From NCBI GenBank assembly GCA_030528715.1, contig JAUMYJ010000011.1, forward strand, positions 1 through 44,509: 44,509 nucleotides of DNA, given 5' to 3'. This stretch comes from Bacteroidales bacterium. Its GTDB lineage: Bacteria; Bacteroidota; Bacteroidia; Bacteroidales; Bacteroidaceae. Positions 33,213-42,209 of this stretch are shown piece after piece (the first letter of the stretch is position 1; every line of letters begins with the position of its first letter). The notes below the pieces were generated by a model. It made no database searches. It was not told the origin of the DNA and saw nothing but the letters and a program-made list of their open reading frames with translations. Both the position numbers and the translations under genes were made by a program.

Positions 33213-34700
33213 TCAAAATTGGAAATAGATAAATGGTTTTACTGCGCTGTTTTGAAACTGAATGACCACGTAGACTATAAATGTCATAAAGGCTGCTTGC
33301 TGCCATATCGGTAGGTATTCCCACTCACGTGCCATGAAGTGCGACCAACTCTGTGGCAAGAAATGGGCGATATAGCCTAATACGATAAGTGTAATGACTG
33401 CTGCATAACCATCAATGACTTGGAGGAAGATGTGCCCGTTAAAAGCAGTAGCTATTTGGGTCAGCATTAACCAAGCTTGGCTCACATGCTCGTGACGAAA
33501 GACAAGCCAACATAAGCATACAAAGTGGAATGTGATAACCCAGCCTAAGATGCGATTCGTACGACTTCGTTCCCAATGTGGCCATAGCGTAGCACACCAT
33601 TTCTCTACCACAAGTGCTACACCATGGAGTATCCCCCAAAGCAAGAAGTGAAGCGCAGCACCATGCCATAGACCTCCGAGGAGCATCGTGATGAATAGGT
33701 TGATGCCTTGCCGTAGCCGGCCAAGCCGATTGCCCCCTAGGCCAATATAAAGATAGTCTCGAAGCCAAGTCGAGAGCGAGATATGCCACCGACGCCAAAA
33801 GTCTGTAACGCTTATAGCCATATAAGGTGCACGAAAGTTGTCTGGAAAACGAAAACCTAGCAGTGCTGCCAAGCCGATAGCCATATCGCTATACCCCGAA
33901 AAGTCGCAATAGATTTGTAAGGCATAACCATAGACGGCCAAGAGGTTTTCAACACCTGAATAGAGGGCAGGAGCATCAAAGACACGCTCGACAAAATTGA
34001 CACTGATGTAATCTGATATAACTACTTTTTTTATCAAGCCACAAGCTATCAAGAAAAGGCCACGGCCTATCATAGCACGTGAGATGCCAAGTGGTCTTCG
34101 AATTTGAGGGATAAACTCGGCTGCACGAATGATAGGGCCTGCTACTAGTGTCGGGAAAAATGAGACAAAAAATGCATAGTCGAGTAGGCTCGTGAGTGGC
34201 ACAATGCGCTGACGGTAGACATCAATAGTATAGCTCATTGACTGAAACACAAAAAACGATATGCCGATGGGTAGGAAAATATCTAGTGGCGTAAACGTAC
34301 TATGCCAAAGGGAAGCAAGCAGTTCGAGAAAGAAGTTGGTGTATTTGAAATAAGCTAATAAGCCTAGATTTACCATGAGGCTTAGCGTGAGGTAGAGTTT
34401 ACGCTTAGTAAGTATGCTCGTGCGCCCCATAGCTTGTGCCAAAAAAAAGTCGGCGAGGGTAACAATAGCTAAAAGAAAAAAATAGGTGCCACTGCTCTTA
34501 TAGTAAAAGTAATAAGAGAATGCTACGACAAAGAGCAAGCGTGCAGTCGTACGATGTCGCAGTAAAGCATAGATAAGCATAAAGCCCGTAAAGAGCCACA
34601 AGAAGCTCCCACTACTAAATAGCAGTGGGCGTGTGGCGTCGTAGGCGATCAAATCGGCCAAACGTTGCCAAGTGAAATCTATGGGATAGGCAGACCACAT
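33213..34700 (-). CDS. MBOAT-family O-acyltransferase (AlgI/DltB-like)
   Basis: A 495-residue multi-pass membrane protein. MBOAT landmarks: PIGISFFVFQSMSYTIDVYR, FFPTLVAGPIIRAAEFIPQI, YCDFSGYSDMAIGLAALLGF, PYMAISVTDFWRRWHISLSTWLRDYLYI and the catalytic His block GGLWHGAALHFLLWG (about residue 343). Such proteins move acyl groups, usually acetyl, across the inner membrane for transfer to surface polysaccharide or peptidoglycan. It starts 9 bp after the SGNH hydrolase gene, so the pair probably forms one O-acetylation machine. Substrate unknown. Confidence 0.92.
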   Translation of the reverse strand: MWSAYPIDFTWQRLADLIAYDATRPLLFSSGSFLWLFTGFMLIYALLRHRTTARLLFVVAFSYYFYYKSSGTYFFLLAIVTLADFFLAQAMGRTSILTKRKLYLTLSLMVNLGLLAYFKYTNFFLELLASLWHSTFTPLDIFLPIGISFFVFQSMSYTIDVYRQRIVPLTSLLDYAFFVSFFPTLVAGPIIRAAEFIPQIRRPLGISRAMIGRGLFLIACGLIKKVVISDYISVNFVERVFDAPALYSGVENLLAVYGYALQIYCDFSGYSDMAIGLAALLGFRFPDNFRAPYMAISVTDFWRRWHISLSTWLRDYLYIGLGGNRLGRLRQGINLFITMLLGGLWHGAALHFLLWGILHGVALVVEKWCATLWPHWERSRTNRILGWVITFHFVCLCWLVFRHEHVSQAWLMLTQIATAFNGHIFLQVIDGYAAVITLIVLGYIAHFLPQSWSHFMAREWEYLPIWQQAAFMTFIVYVVIQFQNSAVKPFIYFQF

Positions 34701-34709
34701 AAGCAGAGG

Positions 34710-36077
34710 TTATCGAGGGGTAGGATGTGAGGCTTGGTAGTGTTGCAGGCCCGTGCGGAGTGCGTTGTAGAGGTGGTGGGCTATGCGTGCACCACCAGCA
34801 TGGTTGATGTGTGTATAGTCTAGTGCAGCCTGGCGAGGCTTAGCATCTACCATACCTACGATACCTCCGTCGTATTGCATGGCTGTGTAAACGTCCCAAA
34901 AGGCTATACCACAATCGATCGCTAGCTGTCTCTGAGTAGCCACAAAAGGCTTTACAGCAGGCATAGTAGCATAGATACCATGCTGACGCTGGGCACGATC
35001 TGATACGCTAAGTAGTAGAATAGAGGTGTGAGGGTAGGCTTGCTGTAATTTAGCAATGACTTTACGCATGGTAGCGAAGTAGGTGGTGTTATTTACCATG
35101 GTATTGCTCATCACGTTGAGTCCATATTGTAAGATGATGAGGTCGTACGGACGCACAGCATGCAGGTCACGTAAATGTGCATCAGGTAGACGCAGTAGGT
35201 TCGTACCTGTTTCGCTACGCATTGAGAAGTTGTCTAGCACAATGCCAGATGCTCCCTCTATACTCATGCCCCAATAAGTGCTATTGGTTGGTGCACTATT
35301 TACGACCCATTTCAGATGGTCTGTTTTGCCCTCACCTTTGGCGTAGCCGATGGTGCCGTGAGTATGGCTCGTTAGTGCAATAGGTGTTCCACTACCCGTA
35401 GTCAGTGTCCAGCGTGGGGCATGGCCTATGGGGGGCTGTGCATAGTAAACGTAGTGCTCGTCCCATGCAGGCAAGCGGCGCTTGTCTGCATACACTTGTA
35501 CCTCGGTATAGGCTCCTGCCTGCCCTGTAAGGTAGAGACCAGCTATACCTAGGCGTCTAGTGTCGGTGCGCTGATGCCTCATTTCGTATTCTTGCCAGCC
35601 TTGGCTTTTCACGGCTAGTGTAGAGCGGTAGCGGTCATTGCGGTCAGAGCGCATGGGAAGCCAGCCTACACCACTACCGCCAAAATCAGCTTGTAATAGG
35701 CGGCGTAAGTCGCCTGTTAGGATCTCGGCCTCGATAAACGAGTCTCCATAAAACGCGATGCGTACTTTACGCTTTGGCTCGTGTTGTAAGGCATACAATG
35801 CTTCGTAAAAATATGCCATGCTATGACCTGGTGTGCTGCTATCGCTGCGAGAGTAGTCCTCCACACATACTACACCATCGGGGCAAATGGTGAGTGTGTC
35901 TGTCACGATTTCTACGCTATCGCTTGAAGTGGTAGGTAGAGGTGCAAAGAGGCTTAGAAGGCGCACTGGCTCTAAACGCTGCCCTAGAAATGTAAAAGCA
36001 GGGAGGTATTGTAAGAGCCAAAGTCCCATGAGCATGAGCAAAAGGATAGCAACTACGCGCCAAGCTCCGTGTTTCAT
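34710..36077 (-). CDS. Membrane-anchored SGNH/GDSL hydrolase-like protein
   Basis: A 455-residue protein with an N-terminal membrane anchor (VVAILLLMLMGLWLLQYLPAF). The SGNH fold shows as block I FYGDSFIEAEILTGDLR (Ser about residue 109), a central beta-rich insertion, the block III-like IILQYGLNVMSN, and block V DYTHINHAG (Asp/His about 420). It is larger than simple GDSL esterases because of the inserted domain. Encoded directly upstream of the MBOAT protein; in alginate and similar systems an SGNH partner (AlgJ/AlgX-like) completes the acetyl transfer. Target polymer unknown. Confidence 0.85.
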   Translation of the reverse strand: MKHGAWRVVAILLLMLMGLWLLQYLPAFTFLGQRLEPVRLLSLFAPLPTTSSDSVEIVTDTLTICPDGVVCVEDYSRSDSSTPGHSMAYFYEALYALQHEPKRKVRIAFYGDSFIEAEILTGDLRRLLQADFGGSGVGWLPMRSDRNDRYRSTLAVKSQGWQEYEMRHQRTDTRRLGIAGLYLTGQAGAYTEVQVYADKRRLPAWDEHYVYYAQPPIGHAPRWTLTTGSGTPIALTSHTHGTIGYAKGEGKTDHLKWVVNSAPTNSTYWGMSIEGASGIVLDNFSMRSETGTNLLRLPDAHLRDLHAVRPYDLIILQYGLNVMSNTMVNNTTYFATMRKVIAKLQQAYPHTSILLLSVSDRAQRQHGIYATMPAVKPFVATQRQLAIDCGIAFWDVYTAMQYDGGIVGMVDAKPRQAALDYTHINHAGGARIAHHLYNALRTGLQHYQASHPTPR

Positions 36078-36106
36078 GTTAATGGAGGGTGTTGTGAAAG
36101 TATAAA

Positions 36107-36151
36107 GCCCCCACGCTAGGCCAATTATTGCGTGCGGTCGAGCGTGGGGGC
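36107..36151 (-). terminator. Terminator after the AlkD-like gene
   Basis: Perfect 11 bp stem GCCCCCACGCT/AGCGTGGGGGC (36107-36117 with 36141-36151); TTTATA follows on the minus strand. Confidence 0.75.
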
Positions 36152-36166
36152 GAAGGTATGTAGGGG

Positions 36167-36811
36167 TTAAACTCCTTGTTCTGTGGCCTGCTCTAACTTC
36201 AAGAGTAGGGCATCGGCTTTGTCGGCTTGGCTATCGCCTTGATCCATGTATTTTAGTAGGCACTTGTGTGCTGCCAGTCGTACTGGTGTATGAGTGCTAC
36301 GCAGGGCTACTTCTACTTGGTTGAGAAACTCGTCTTCGTCGCGTGCGCTTAATTGTGCACCTTGCATAAGCAAGCGTGATAGTACCATGTAGCCACATTG
36401 GTTGTAGGTGGTGTTGGGGTGAGCTATCCAGCGAAACGCATAGATAGAGGCATCGCTCATGCGCGAGAACAGATGCATGGAGGTGCACTCGGCCTCTTCG
36501 GGGAAACGTATGCTGTCTATCCAAAACTCTGCCAGCTCGGCGTCGAATGTTTCTATTGGCTGCAATAAGCCCGCGAGTAGGCGGCACTCGCGAATGTCTT
36601 CGCGCCATAAGCGCTGAGCTAGCTCGTGTGTGTGTGGTAGCACCTCGGCCCAAGTTTTAAGGCGAGGCAGCTCTACGCCAAAGTTGACTTTGTAGGTGAG
36701 CCCACGCTCACGCATGGCCGTGCTTACTGGCCCGTTCATCATTGTGCGTAGCAATGCCTTAATCTGGCGTGCTTGCTCGTCAATGCTAGCCGTAGCGTCA
36801 ATTGCTATCAT
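36167..36811 (-). CDS. AlkD-like HEAT-repeat protein (DNA alkylation repair fold)
   Basis: A 214-residue helical protein. The N-terminal TYKVNFGVELPRLKTWAEVL and LAQRLWREDIRECRLLAGLL resemble the HEAT repeats of AlkD/DNA alkylation-repair glycosylases, followed by WIDSIRFPEEAECTSMHLFSR and further helical repeats. AlkD excises alkylated bases without flipping them; whether this shorter variant is catalytic cannot be judged. It starts 6 bp after dipeptidyl peptidase III, so it is co-transcribed with it, though the functions seem unrelated. Confidence 0.7.
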   Translation of the reverse strand: MIAIDATASIDEQARQIKALLRTMMNGPVSTAMRERGLTYKVNFGVELPRLKTWAEVLPHTHELAQRLWREDIRECRLLAGLLQPIETFDAELAEFWIDSIRFPEEAECTSMHLFSRMSDASIYAFRWIAHPNTTYNQCGYMVLSRLLMQGAQLSARDEDEFLNQVEVALRSTHTPVRLAAHKCLLKYMDQGDSQADKADALLLKLEQATEQGV

Positions 36812-36817
36812 AGAGGA

Positions 36818-38869
36818 TTAGTTGATGGCAGGCAAGGTGTTGTAGTCTCGGCTGTAACGTAGCATTTGTGCATCGTAGCTTTCAGTGTAGGTAACCTTTA
36901 CATCTACGATTTTACCCTTGGTATCGTACACGAGCTCATATTGAGGGTTGATAAAGCCCTTGTATGGGGCGAGGTTTAAGCGTGCATAGCGCTTCAAGAT
37001 GTTGGCATGAATGGCAGGGTCTATTTTTACAGCATAGCGCTCTACCAAAGCACGTGCCGCAGCGAAATCGCCTTCGCTCTTGATGCGCTGTATTTCGCCA
37101 AGGAGCTTGCCAAAGAGGGTACGTAGCTTGGCATAGTCGTTTACTTGTACGTAGTAGTTGCCATCACGTTGTATGAGCTCTACCACGTTGTCTGCTTTGC
37201 CTTGCTCATATACCCACCAAGCGATGAGGGCACGATTGCGCATGTGTGCTTCCTCAATAGTAGCCCCAGGCTTGATGCGTACGAGTTGCGTGAGCATACC
37301 ATTCATCATGTAGTGATAGTATTGCGACTTGTAGGCTTCCATGTTGGGAGTAAGGCCAAGTTCTACGAGCTTAGGGTCAGCTAGGTAGTACAAGCCAAAG
37401 AGGTCGGCACGTGTTTCTTCGATGGTTGAGCCATAGGCTTTGAGTGCATCGGGGTCTACTCCAGGCAACAGTTTGCCTGAGCCGTGTCCTAGACACTCGT
37501 GTAAGTCGGTGTGTAGGTCGTCACACAGATGGCCATATTGTTTGATGCTAGCACGTACTTCATCGTTGATAACAAACTCTTCGTTAAACCCACTGCCTGC
37601 TGCGGACTGACTATAAGCGTAGGTAAAATTACCTATCGTCACGCTTTTTGAGCCATACTCGCTGCGTATCCAGTTAGAGTTTGGGAGGTTGATACCAATG
37701 GCAGTTGATGGGTAGAGGTCACCTCCGAGCATGGCCCCTACGATAACTTTGGCTGATATGCCTTTGGTCTTTTCTTTGCGGAAGCGTGGGTCAACGGGAG
37801 AGTTGTCTTCAAACCATTGTGCATTAAAACTGAGCTGCTCTGCACGTTTGGTGGCTTCAAGGTCTTTAAAGTTTACGATGCTCTCCCAGCTAGCTTTGAG
37901 CCCTAGTGGGTCGCCATAGCTTTCGGTAAAGCCATTGACAAAATCTACAGTATCGGCTGTCGCTTTTACCCAGTCTATACAGTAGGTGTCAAAGTCTTTG
38001 AGGTCGCCCGTTTTATAGAATTTGATTAAGCCATCAATCACACGCTCTTGTGCTTTGCTCTCGGCATATTGGCGTGCATCTTTTAAGTGGGCAATGATGC
38101 GTTTGATGGCGGGGCCATACATGCCTTTTTCTTTCCATACAGCCTCTGAGAGCTTGCCTTTCTTGTCTTTTACGAGGCGCGAGTTCATGCCATACATGAT
38201 AGGGCGTAGCGAGTCGCCCGCAGCCTTTTGCTTGGCATAAAAGGCCTCGGCTTCGGCTTGTGTTACGCCATCGCCATAATAGTGTGCCGCTGAGGTTAGG
38301 ATTAGGTCGTCGCCATCTTTTTGATTGACACGCATCGCTATGTAGTTGGGGTCGAAGATGGCTGGGAACACCTCGTCGCATAGGGCATCTACCGTTTGCC
38401 CCTTAGCTAGGGGTAGTTTGGTGGTAGGTACAGCATGCAGTGCACGTCTAAACCACTCTGCCGAGAAACCAGGCTCGAATTTTTCGCTGCCATAGTGGTG
38501 ATGTATGCCCGAGCTAAACCACACGCGTTTGATATAGGTGGTAAAAGCTGGCCATTCTTGGCTTGTGCGGTCGGCCTTTGGATCCGTATATACGGCTTCG
38601 AGCATTTGGCGGATACGTAGGTTGTATTTGCCATTTTGGTCAAACAAGATATCGCGACCTTCCAAGGCCGCTTGTCCTAGGTGATAAATGAGCATTTTTT
38701 GTTTTAGCGACAGTTGCTCAAAGCCAGTAACTTCGTAACGAAGCATTTGTATGTCGGCAAATTTTTCGTCGTTGTAGCGAAACTCGCTTGTCGTTTGCGC
38801 TGTGGCAGGTGTAGCGGCTACGAGTGTAGCCGAGGTGGCTATTGTCATGGCTATGCGTCGGAAGTTCAT
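36818..38869 (-). CDS. Dipeptidyl peptidase III (M49), exported
   Basis: A 683-residue zinc metallopeptidase that releases dipeptides from the N-terminus of oligopeptides. The zinc motif is HECLGH (about residues 457-462, family HExxGH) in DLHECLGHGSGKL, with the third ligand Glu in EETRADLFGLYYL (about 481). A signal peptide (MNFRRIAMTIATSATLVAATPATAQ) directs it to the periplasm, as in Bacteroidota DPP III and unlike the cytosolic eukaryotic enzyme. With pepP and the C1 peptidase it points to use of peptides as nutrients. Co-transcribed with the AlkD-like gene. Confidence 0.92.
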   Translation of the reverse strand: MNFRRIAMTIATSATLVAATPATAQTTSEFRYNDEKFADIQMLRYEVTGFEQLSLKQKMLIYHLGQAALEGRDILFDQNGKYNLRIRQMLEAVYTDPKADRTSQEWPAFTTYIKRVWFSSGIHHHYGSEKFEPGFSAEWFRRALHAVPTTKLPLAKGQTVDALCDEVFPAIFDPNYIAMRVNQKDGDDLILTSAAHYYGDGVTQAEAEAFYAKQKAAGDSLRPIMYGMNSRLVKDKKGKLSEAVWKEKGMYGPAIKRIIAHLKDARQYAESKAQERVIDGLIKFYKTGDLKDFDTYCIDWVKATADTVDFVNGFTESYGDPLGLKASWESIVNFKDLEATKRAEQLSFNAQWFEDNSPVDPRFRKEKTKGISAKVIVGAMLGGDLYPSTAIGINLPNSNWIRSEYGSKSVTIGNFTYAYSQSAAGSGFNEEFVINDEVRASIKQYGHLCDDLHTDLHECLGHGSGKLLPGVDPDALKAYGSTIEETRADLFGLYYLADPKLVELGLTPNMEAYKSQYYHYMMNGMLTQLVRIKPGATIEEAHMRNRALIAWWVYEQGKADNVVELIQRDGNYYVQVNDYAKLRTLFGKLLGEIQRIKSEGDFAAARALVERYAVKIDPAIHANILKRYARLNLAPYKGFINPQYELVYDTKGKIVDVKVTYTESYDAQMLRYSRDYNTLPAIN

Positions 38870-38922
38870 ATAAGGTGTAGTAATGAGTCTATAATAAATA
38901 AGTGTCTTACCCTAATTGTGGG

Positions 38923-39465
38923 TTATTTGGTTTGTGCTTGGCTTGCCTGGCGCTCTTCACGGCGACGTGCTTGGCGTTCGCGTTGGGTCTCGATACCTTG
39001 TATCTGGCGGCGGTATTGTGCGGGCGAGCCACCATGGTGGTCAGCAAAGGCCTTGTAAAAGGTTTGTCGTTTCAAGTAGCCTACCATTAGCCCGATTTCT
39101 TCAATACTTTTCTTAGCATACTTGGGCTTTTGTAGTAAGGTGCATGCATACGCTATACGATGCGCATTGATGAGGTGCATGTAATTGTTGCCATAGCACA
39201 GCTGTAAGGCTGCTGAGATGTAGCGTGTGTTGGTTTGTAAGTCCTTGGCCAGCTGCTTGGTGGTGTAGCCAGCATCAAGGTATTTGCGTTGGCCTACGAT
39301 GATATACTCTATGCTGCGCCACACTTCTTGTGCCTTGCGCTCCGATATGATGCTGCAATAGTGCGGTAGCTCTTTGACGCGGTCTAATGCTTCGTCTTCG
39401 TTGTTTAGGGTATAAAATGTATCTTGTGTCATAATGGGTACAAAGTTGCGATTTTTTTGCGACAT
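38923..39465 (-). CDS. AraC-type transcription regulator without sensor domain
   Basis: A 180-residue protein starting at the ATG at 39465 (an ATG at 39432 is also possible). After a short N-terminal part it has the AraC double helix-turn-helix: first HTH in YTTKQLAKDLQTNTRYISAALQLCYG, second in KKSIEEIGLMVGYLKRQTFYKAFADHHGGSPAQYR. There is no ligand-binding domain. The last 25 residues are very basic (ETQRERQARRREERQ). It is 53 bp upstream of dipeptidyl peptidase III on the same strand and divergent from the TonB receptor at 39801, either of which it may regulate. Confidence 0.82.
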   Translation of the reverse strand: MSQKNRNFVPIMTQDTFYTLNNEDEALDRVKELPHYCSIISERKAQEVWRSIEYIIVGQRKYLDAGYTTKQLAKDLQTNTRYISAALQLCYGNNYMHLINAHRIAYACTLLQKPKYAKKSIEEIGLMVGYLKRQTFYKAFADHHGGSPAQYRRQIQGIETQRERQARRREERQASQAQTK

Positions 39466-39542
39466 GTACAAGGGTTTCGATGATTTTATATTTTGTAAAT
39501 AGCCCCGATCTAATTACTAGCTTGACTGCTGCATGAGCTGAG

Positions 39543-39629
39543 TTTTGTCCGTGGTCGTCAGCCAATCGTTTGAGGTTGTCTGCCCATTGTCCGAAGTCTT
39601 ATGCCCATTGTCCGAAGTCTACGGACAAT
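39543..39629. repeat. Degenerate 21-22 bp tandem repeat array (four units) ending in a hairpin
   Basis: Units begin at 39543, 39564, 39586 and 39607. The last two share 14 consecutive bases (ATTGTCCGAAGTCT), and the first three all end in GCC or GCCC. The final unit closes as a hairpin, ATTGTCCG (39607-39614) with CGGACAAT (39622-39629). Similar rhythm and core to 26177-26304 and the hairpin at 15489-15518. Confidence 0.65.
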
Positions 39630-39755
39630 ATTTTTGTATCAAGGCTTTTCCTTTTCGTGTTCTGTCGGTGAAGTTATAGTGTGCCTGTGCTCTTGTTTTG
39701 TATAGATGAAATGGCCTTTGGTGGAGATAAATTTCGATAATTTACAACTATTCAC

Positions 39756-39763
39756 TATCTTTG
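39756..39763 (+). promoter_or_regulatory. Putative -7 promoter element of the TonB receptor gene
   Basis: TATCTTTG, 38 bp before the ATG at 39801. The -33 box is weak (TTTCG around 20 bp upstream), which would suit an activated promoter. Confidence 0.5.
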
Positions 39764-39800
39764 TAGGCATAAATTTATAATGTATTAGTAGAATTCGCTT

Positions 39801-42203
39801 ATGATGATAACTCCCTATCGGCTATGTTTAAGTTTGCTTGCAGCAGTGGCGCTAGCTTGCCCTACACCAGGACAGGCCACTGGTGTAGCTTCTAGTTTAC
39901 ATGTTGTGCCTGAGTTGCTACAACAACGTTATACGATTAGTGGCTACGTGCGCGATGCTGCATCAAGTGAAACACTCATTGGTGCTAGTATTACCGATAC
40001 ACGTACGGGTGTGACGGTTATAACGAATGCTTATGGTTTCTTCTCGCTCACTGTGCCCCAAGGGCAGCTACGCTTGCGTATAGGTCAAGTGGGCTATAAA
40101 GCCGAGTATCGCGAGGTTGTATTGCATGAAAACACTACGCTCAATATCTCTCTCTATGACGATACGCAGCTGGCCGAAGCCGTAGTGACGGCTCGTCCTA
40201 GTGAGACGGGTGTGCGTAGCACTAAACTAGGGGCAATAGAGCTAACCTCAGAACAGCTACAAGCTGCACCAGCTCTATTGGGAGAGCCTGACGTGATGAA
40301 AACGATACAGTTGCTGCCTGGTGTGCAGCCATCGGTAGATGGCACGGCAGGTGTCAATGTGCGTGGTGGTAGCCCTGACCAAAACTTAATATTGCTAGAT
40401 GGTATCCCACTCTACAACGTAGACCACGCCTTGGGACTCTTCTCTGTGTTTTCGCCCGAAGCCGTCAAGAAAATGTCGTTTTATAAGGCTTCGTATCCAG
40501 CACGCTATGGTGGACGCTTGTCTTCGGTAGTAGATGTGCGTACCAACGATGGCTCTATGCAACGCTACCGCGGACTATTGAGCGTAGGGTTGCTCTCAGC
40601 ACGTGTGCACGCCGAAGGACCTATTGTGAAAGACCGCATGTCGTTTCACGTAGCTGCGCGTCGCTCTTATCTTGACCTATTAGCGCGCCCACTATTGCCT
40701 AGCGACGACCGAATGCTCTATTATTTCTATGACGTGAATGCAAAGCTCAACTACCGCTTCTCGGATCGCAGTCGCCTTTACCTCATGCTTTATGGTGGCA
40801 ATGATGCACTAACCTATGAGTATAGCTCAAGTGGTCAGCCAGAAGATGGTAGCGACTTAATGTGGGGTAATCGTGTGGCATCACTACGTTGGAACTATGT
40901 ACTCAATCATCGCTTGTTTAGCAATACGACCGTAGCTTTCAATCGCTATCACCTGCATGCAGATAGCTATAGCATAAGTGATTATAGTGGGCGTAAGCAG
41001 CGTTTTGATAGCCACTATGGCTCGGAGATACGTGATTGGAGTGTCGCGACCGATTTTCATTACTATCCTACGCCCGATCACACCATACGCTTTGGGGCAG
41101 CTTATACCTATCACACGTTTCGCCCACAAGTGGTGACTATGCGTACACGCGAGAGTGGTGCAGGGCTAGCTAATGTAGATAGTACGCAGCAGAGCCTATA
41201 TAATAGTAATATCTATGCGCACGAGGTAAATACCTATATAGAAGATGACTGGACGCTGAGAGAGCAGCTACAACTGAATGCAGGGGCGCACATCTCGTAT
41301 TTTGGTGTGCGTGGTAAGGCTTATTTGGCTGTGCAGCCACGTGTGTCGGTGCGCTATGCCCCTGCACAACATTGGGCTATTAAGGCTGGCTATACGCAGA
41401 TGCGTCAGCATGTACATCTCTTAGCCTCACTAGCTATTGCTATGCCTACGGATTTGTGGGTACCCGTGACAGACCAAGTGCGCCCGATGCGTGCTAATCA
41501 ATATAGTACGGGGCTATACTATACTGGCTTTAAAGGCTGGGAAGTTTCGGCTGAGGCCTATTATAAATCGATGCGCCATGTCTTGGAGTATAGAGATGGT
41601 GTGAGCTACTTTGGTGCAACCAGCCATTGGGAAACTAAGGTGGGAGCTGGTCGTGGCCGCTCCTATGGCTTTGAAGTGATGGCACAGCGTACCGAAGGGC
41701 GTACTACGGGCTGGCTAAGCTATGCTTGGAGTAAAGCGGAGCGTAAGTTTGATAATGGCTTAATCAATCGTGGTCGTTGGTTTCCCTATACCTATGATCG
41801 TCGCCATAGTTTTAATGTGATGCTCAATCACAAGTTCTCTCCACGCTTTGAGTTGGGAGCCTCGTGGGTATTTTATACAGGTGGAGCTGTGACACTCGCT
41901 ACAGGGCATACGCACATTGAATATCCACGGGGAATGTTTTTCAACTCTGCCTCTCCAGGTCTTGTGACCTCACGTAACAATTTTCGGCTACCTGCGACAC
42001 ATCGTCTAAATCTCAGCTTGAGTTGGCATAAGCCACTCAAACGCGGTGGTACGCGCACGTGGAACCTTAGTGTGTTTAATGCCTATAATGCTATGAACCC
42101 TTCATTTGTGTATGGCTCAGATAATAGTGCTGGTAACTATGTCGTAAAAAAACTTACACTCCTACCTATAATTCCTTCAATAACCTACACGATACGTTTC
42201 TAA
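39801..42203 (+). CDS. TonB-dependent receptor with CarboxypepD-like N-domain
   Basis: An 800-residue outer-membrane receptor. A signal peptide (about residues 1-26) precedes a carboxypeptidase-regulatory-like domain (YTISGYVRDAASSETLIGASI, about 45-130), a plug (LGEPDVMKTIQLLPGVQPSV, NVRGGSPDQNLILLDGIPLYNVDHALGLFS) and a barrel ending in TYTIRF. This is the receptor type paired with DUF4249 lipoproteins in Bacteroidota; the partner follows 6 bp later. No substrate can be read from the sequence. Divergent from the AraC-type regulator. Confidence 0.92.
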   Translation: MMITPYRLCLSLLAAVALACPTPGQATGVASSLHVVPELLQQRYTISGYVRDAASSETLIGASITDTRTGVTVITNAYGFFSLTVPQGQLRLRIGQVGYKAEYREVVLHENTTLNISLYDDTQLAEAVVTARPSETGVRSTKLGAIELTSEQLQAAPALLGEPDVMKTIQLLPGVQPSVDGTAGVNVRGGSPDQNLILLDGIPLYNVDHALGLFSVFSPEAVKKMSFYKASYPARYGGRLSSVVDVRTNDGSMQRYRGLLSVGLLSARVHAEGPIVKDRMSFHVAARRSYLDLLARPLLPSDDRMLYYFYDVNAKLNYRFSDRSRLYLMLYGGNDALTYEYSSSGQPEDGSDLMWGNRVASLRWNYVLNHRLFSNTTVAFNRYHLHADSYSISDYSGRKQRFDSHYGSEIRDWSVATDFHYYPTPDHTIRFGAAYTYHTFRPQVVTMRTRESGAGLANVDSTQQSLYNSNIYAHEVNTYIEDDWTLREQLQLNAGAHISYFGVRGKAYLAVQPRVSVRYAPAQHWAIKAGYTQMRQHVHLLASLAIAMPTDLWVPVTDQVRPMRANQYSTGLYYTGFKGWEVSAEAYYKSMRHVLEYRDGVSYFGATSHWETKVGAGRGRSYGFEVMAQRTEGRTTGWLSYAWSKAERKFDNGLINRGRWFPYTYDRRHSFNVMLNHKFSPRFELGASWVFYTGGAVTLATGHTHIEYPRGMFFNSASPGLVTSRNNFRLPATHRLNLSLSWHKPLKRGGTRTWNLSVFNAYNAMNPSFVYGSDNSAGNYVVKKLTLLPIIPSITYTIRF

Positions 42204-42209
42204 ATCGCT

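Larger units (their letters stand above)
39472..39800. other. Divergent intergenic region with repeat array and promoter
   Basis: No gene seen. It holds the 21-22 bp repeats (39543-39629) and a TATCTTTG element (39756-39763). Confidence 0.6.
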
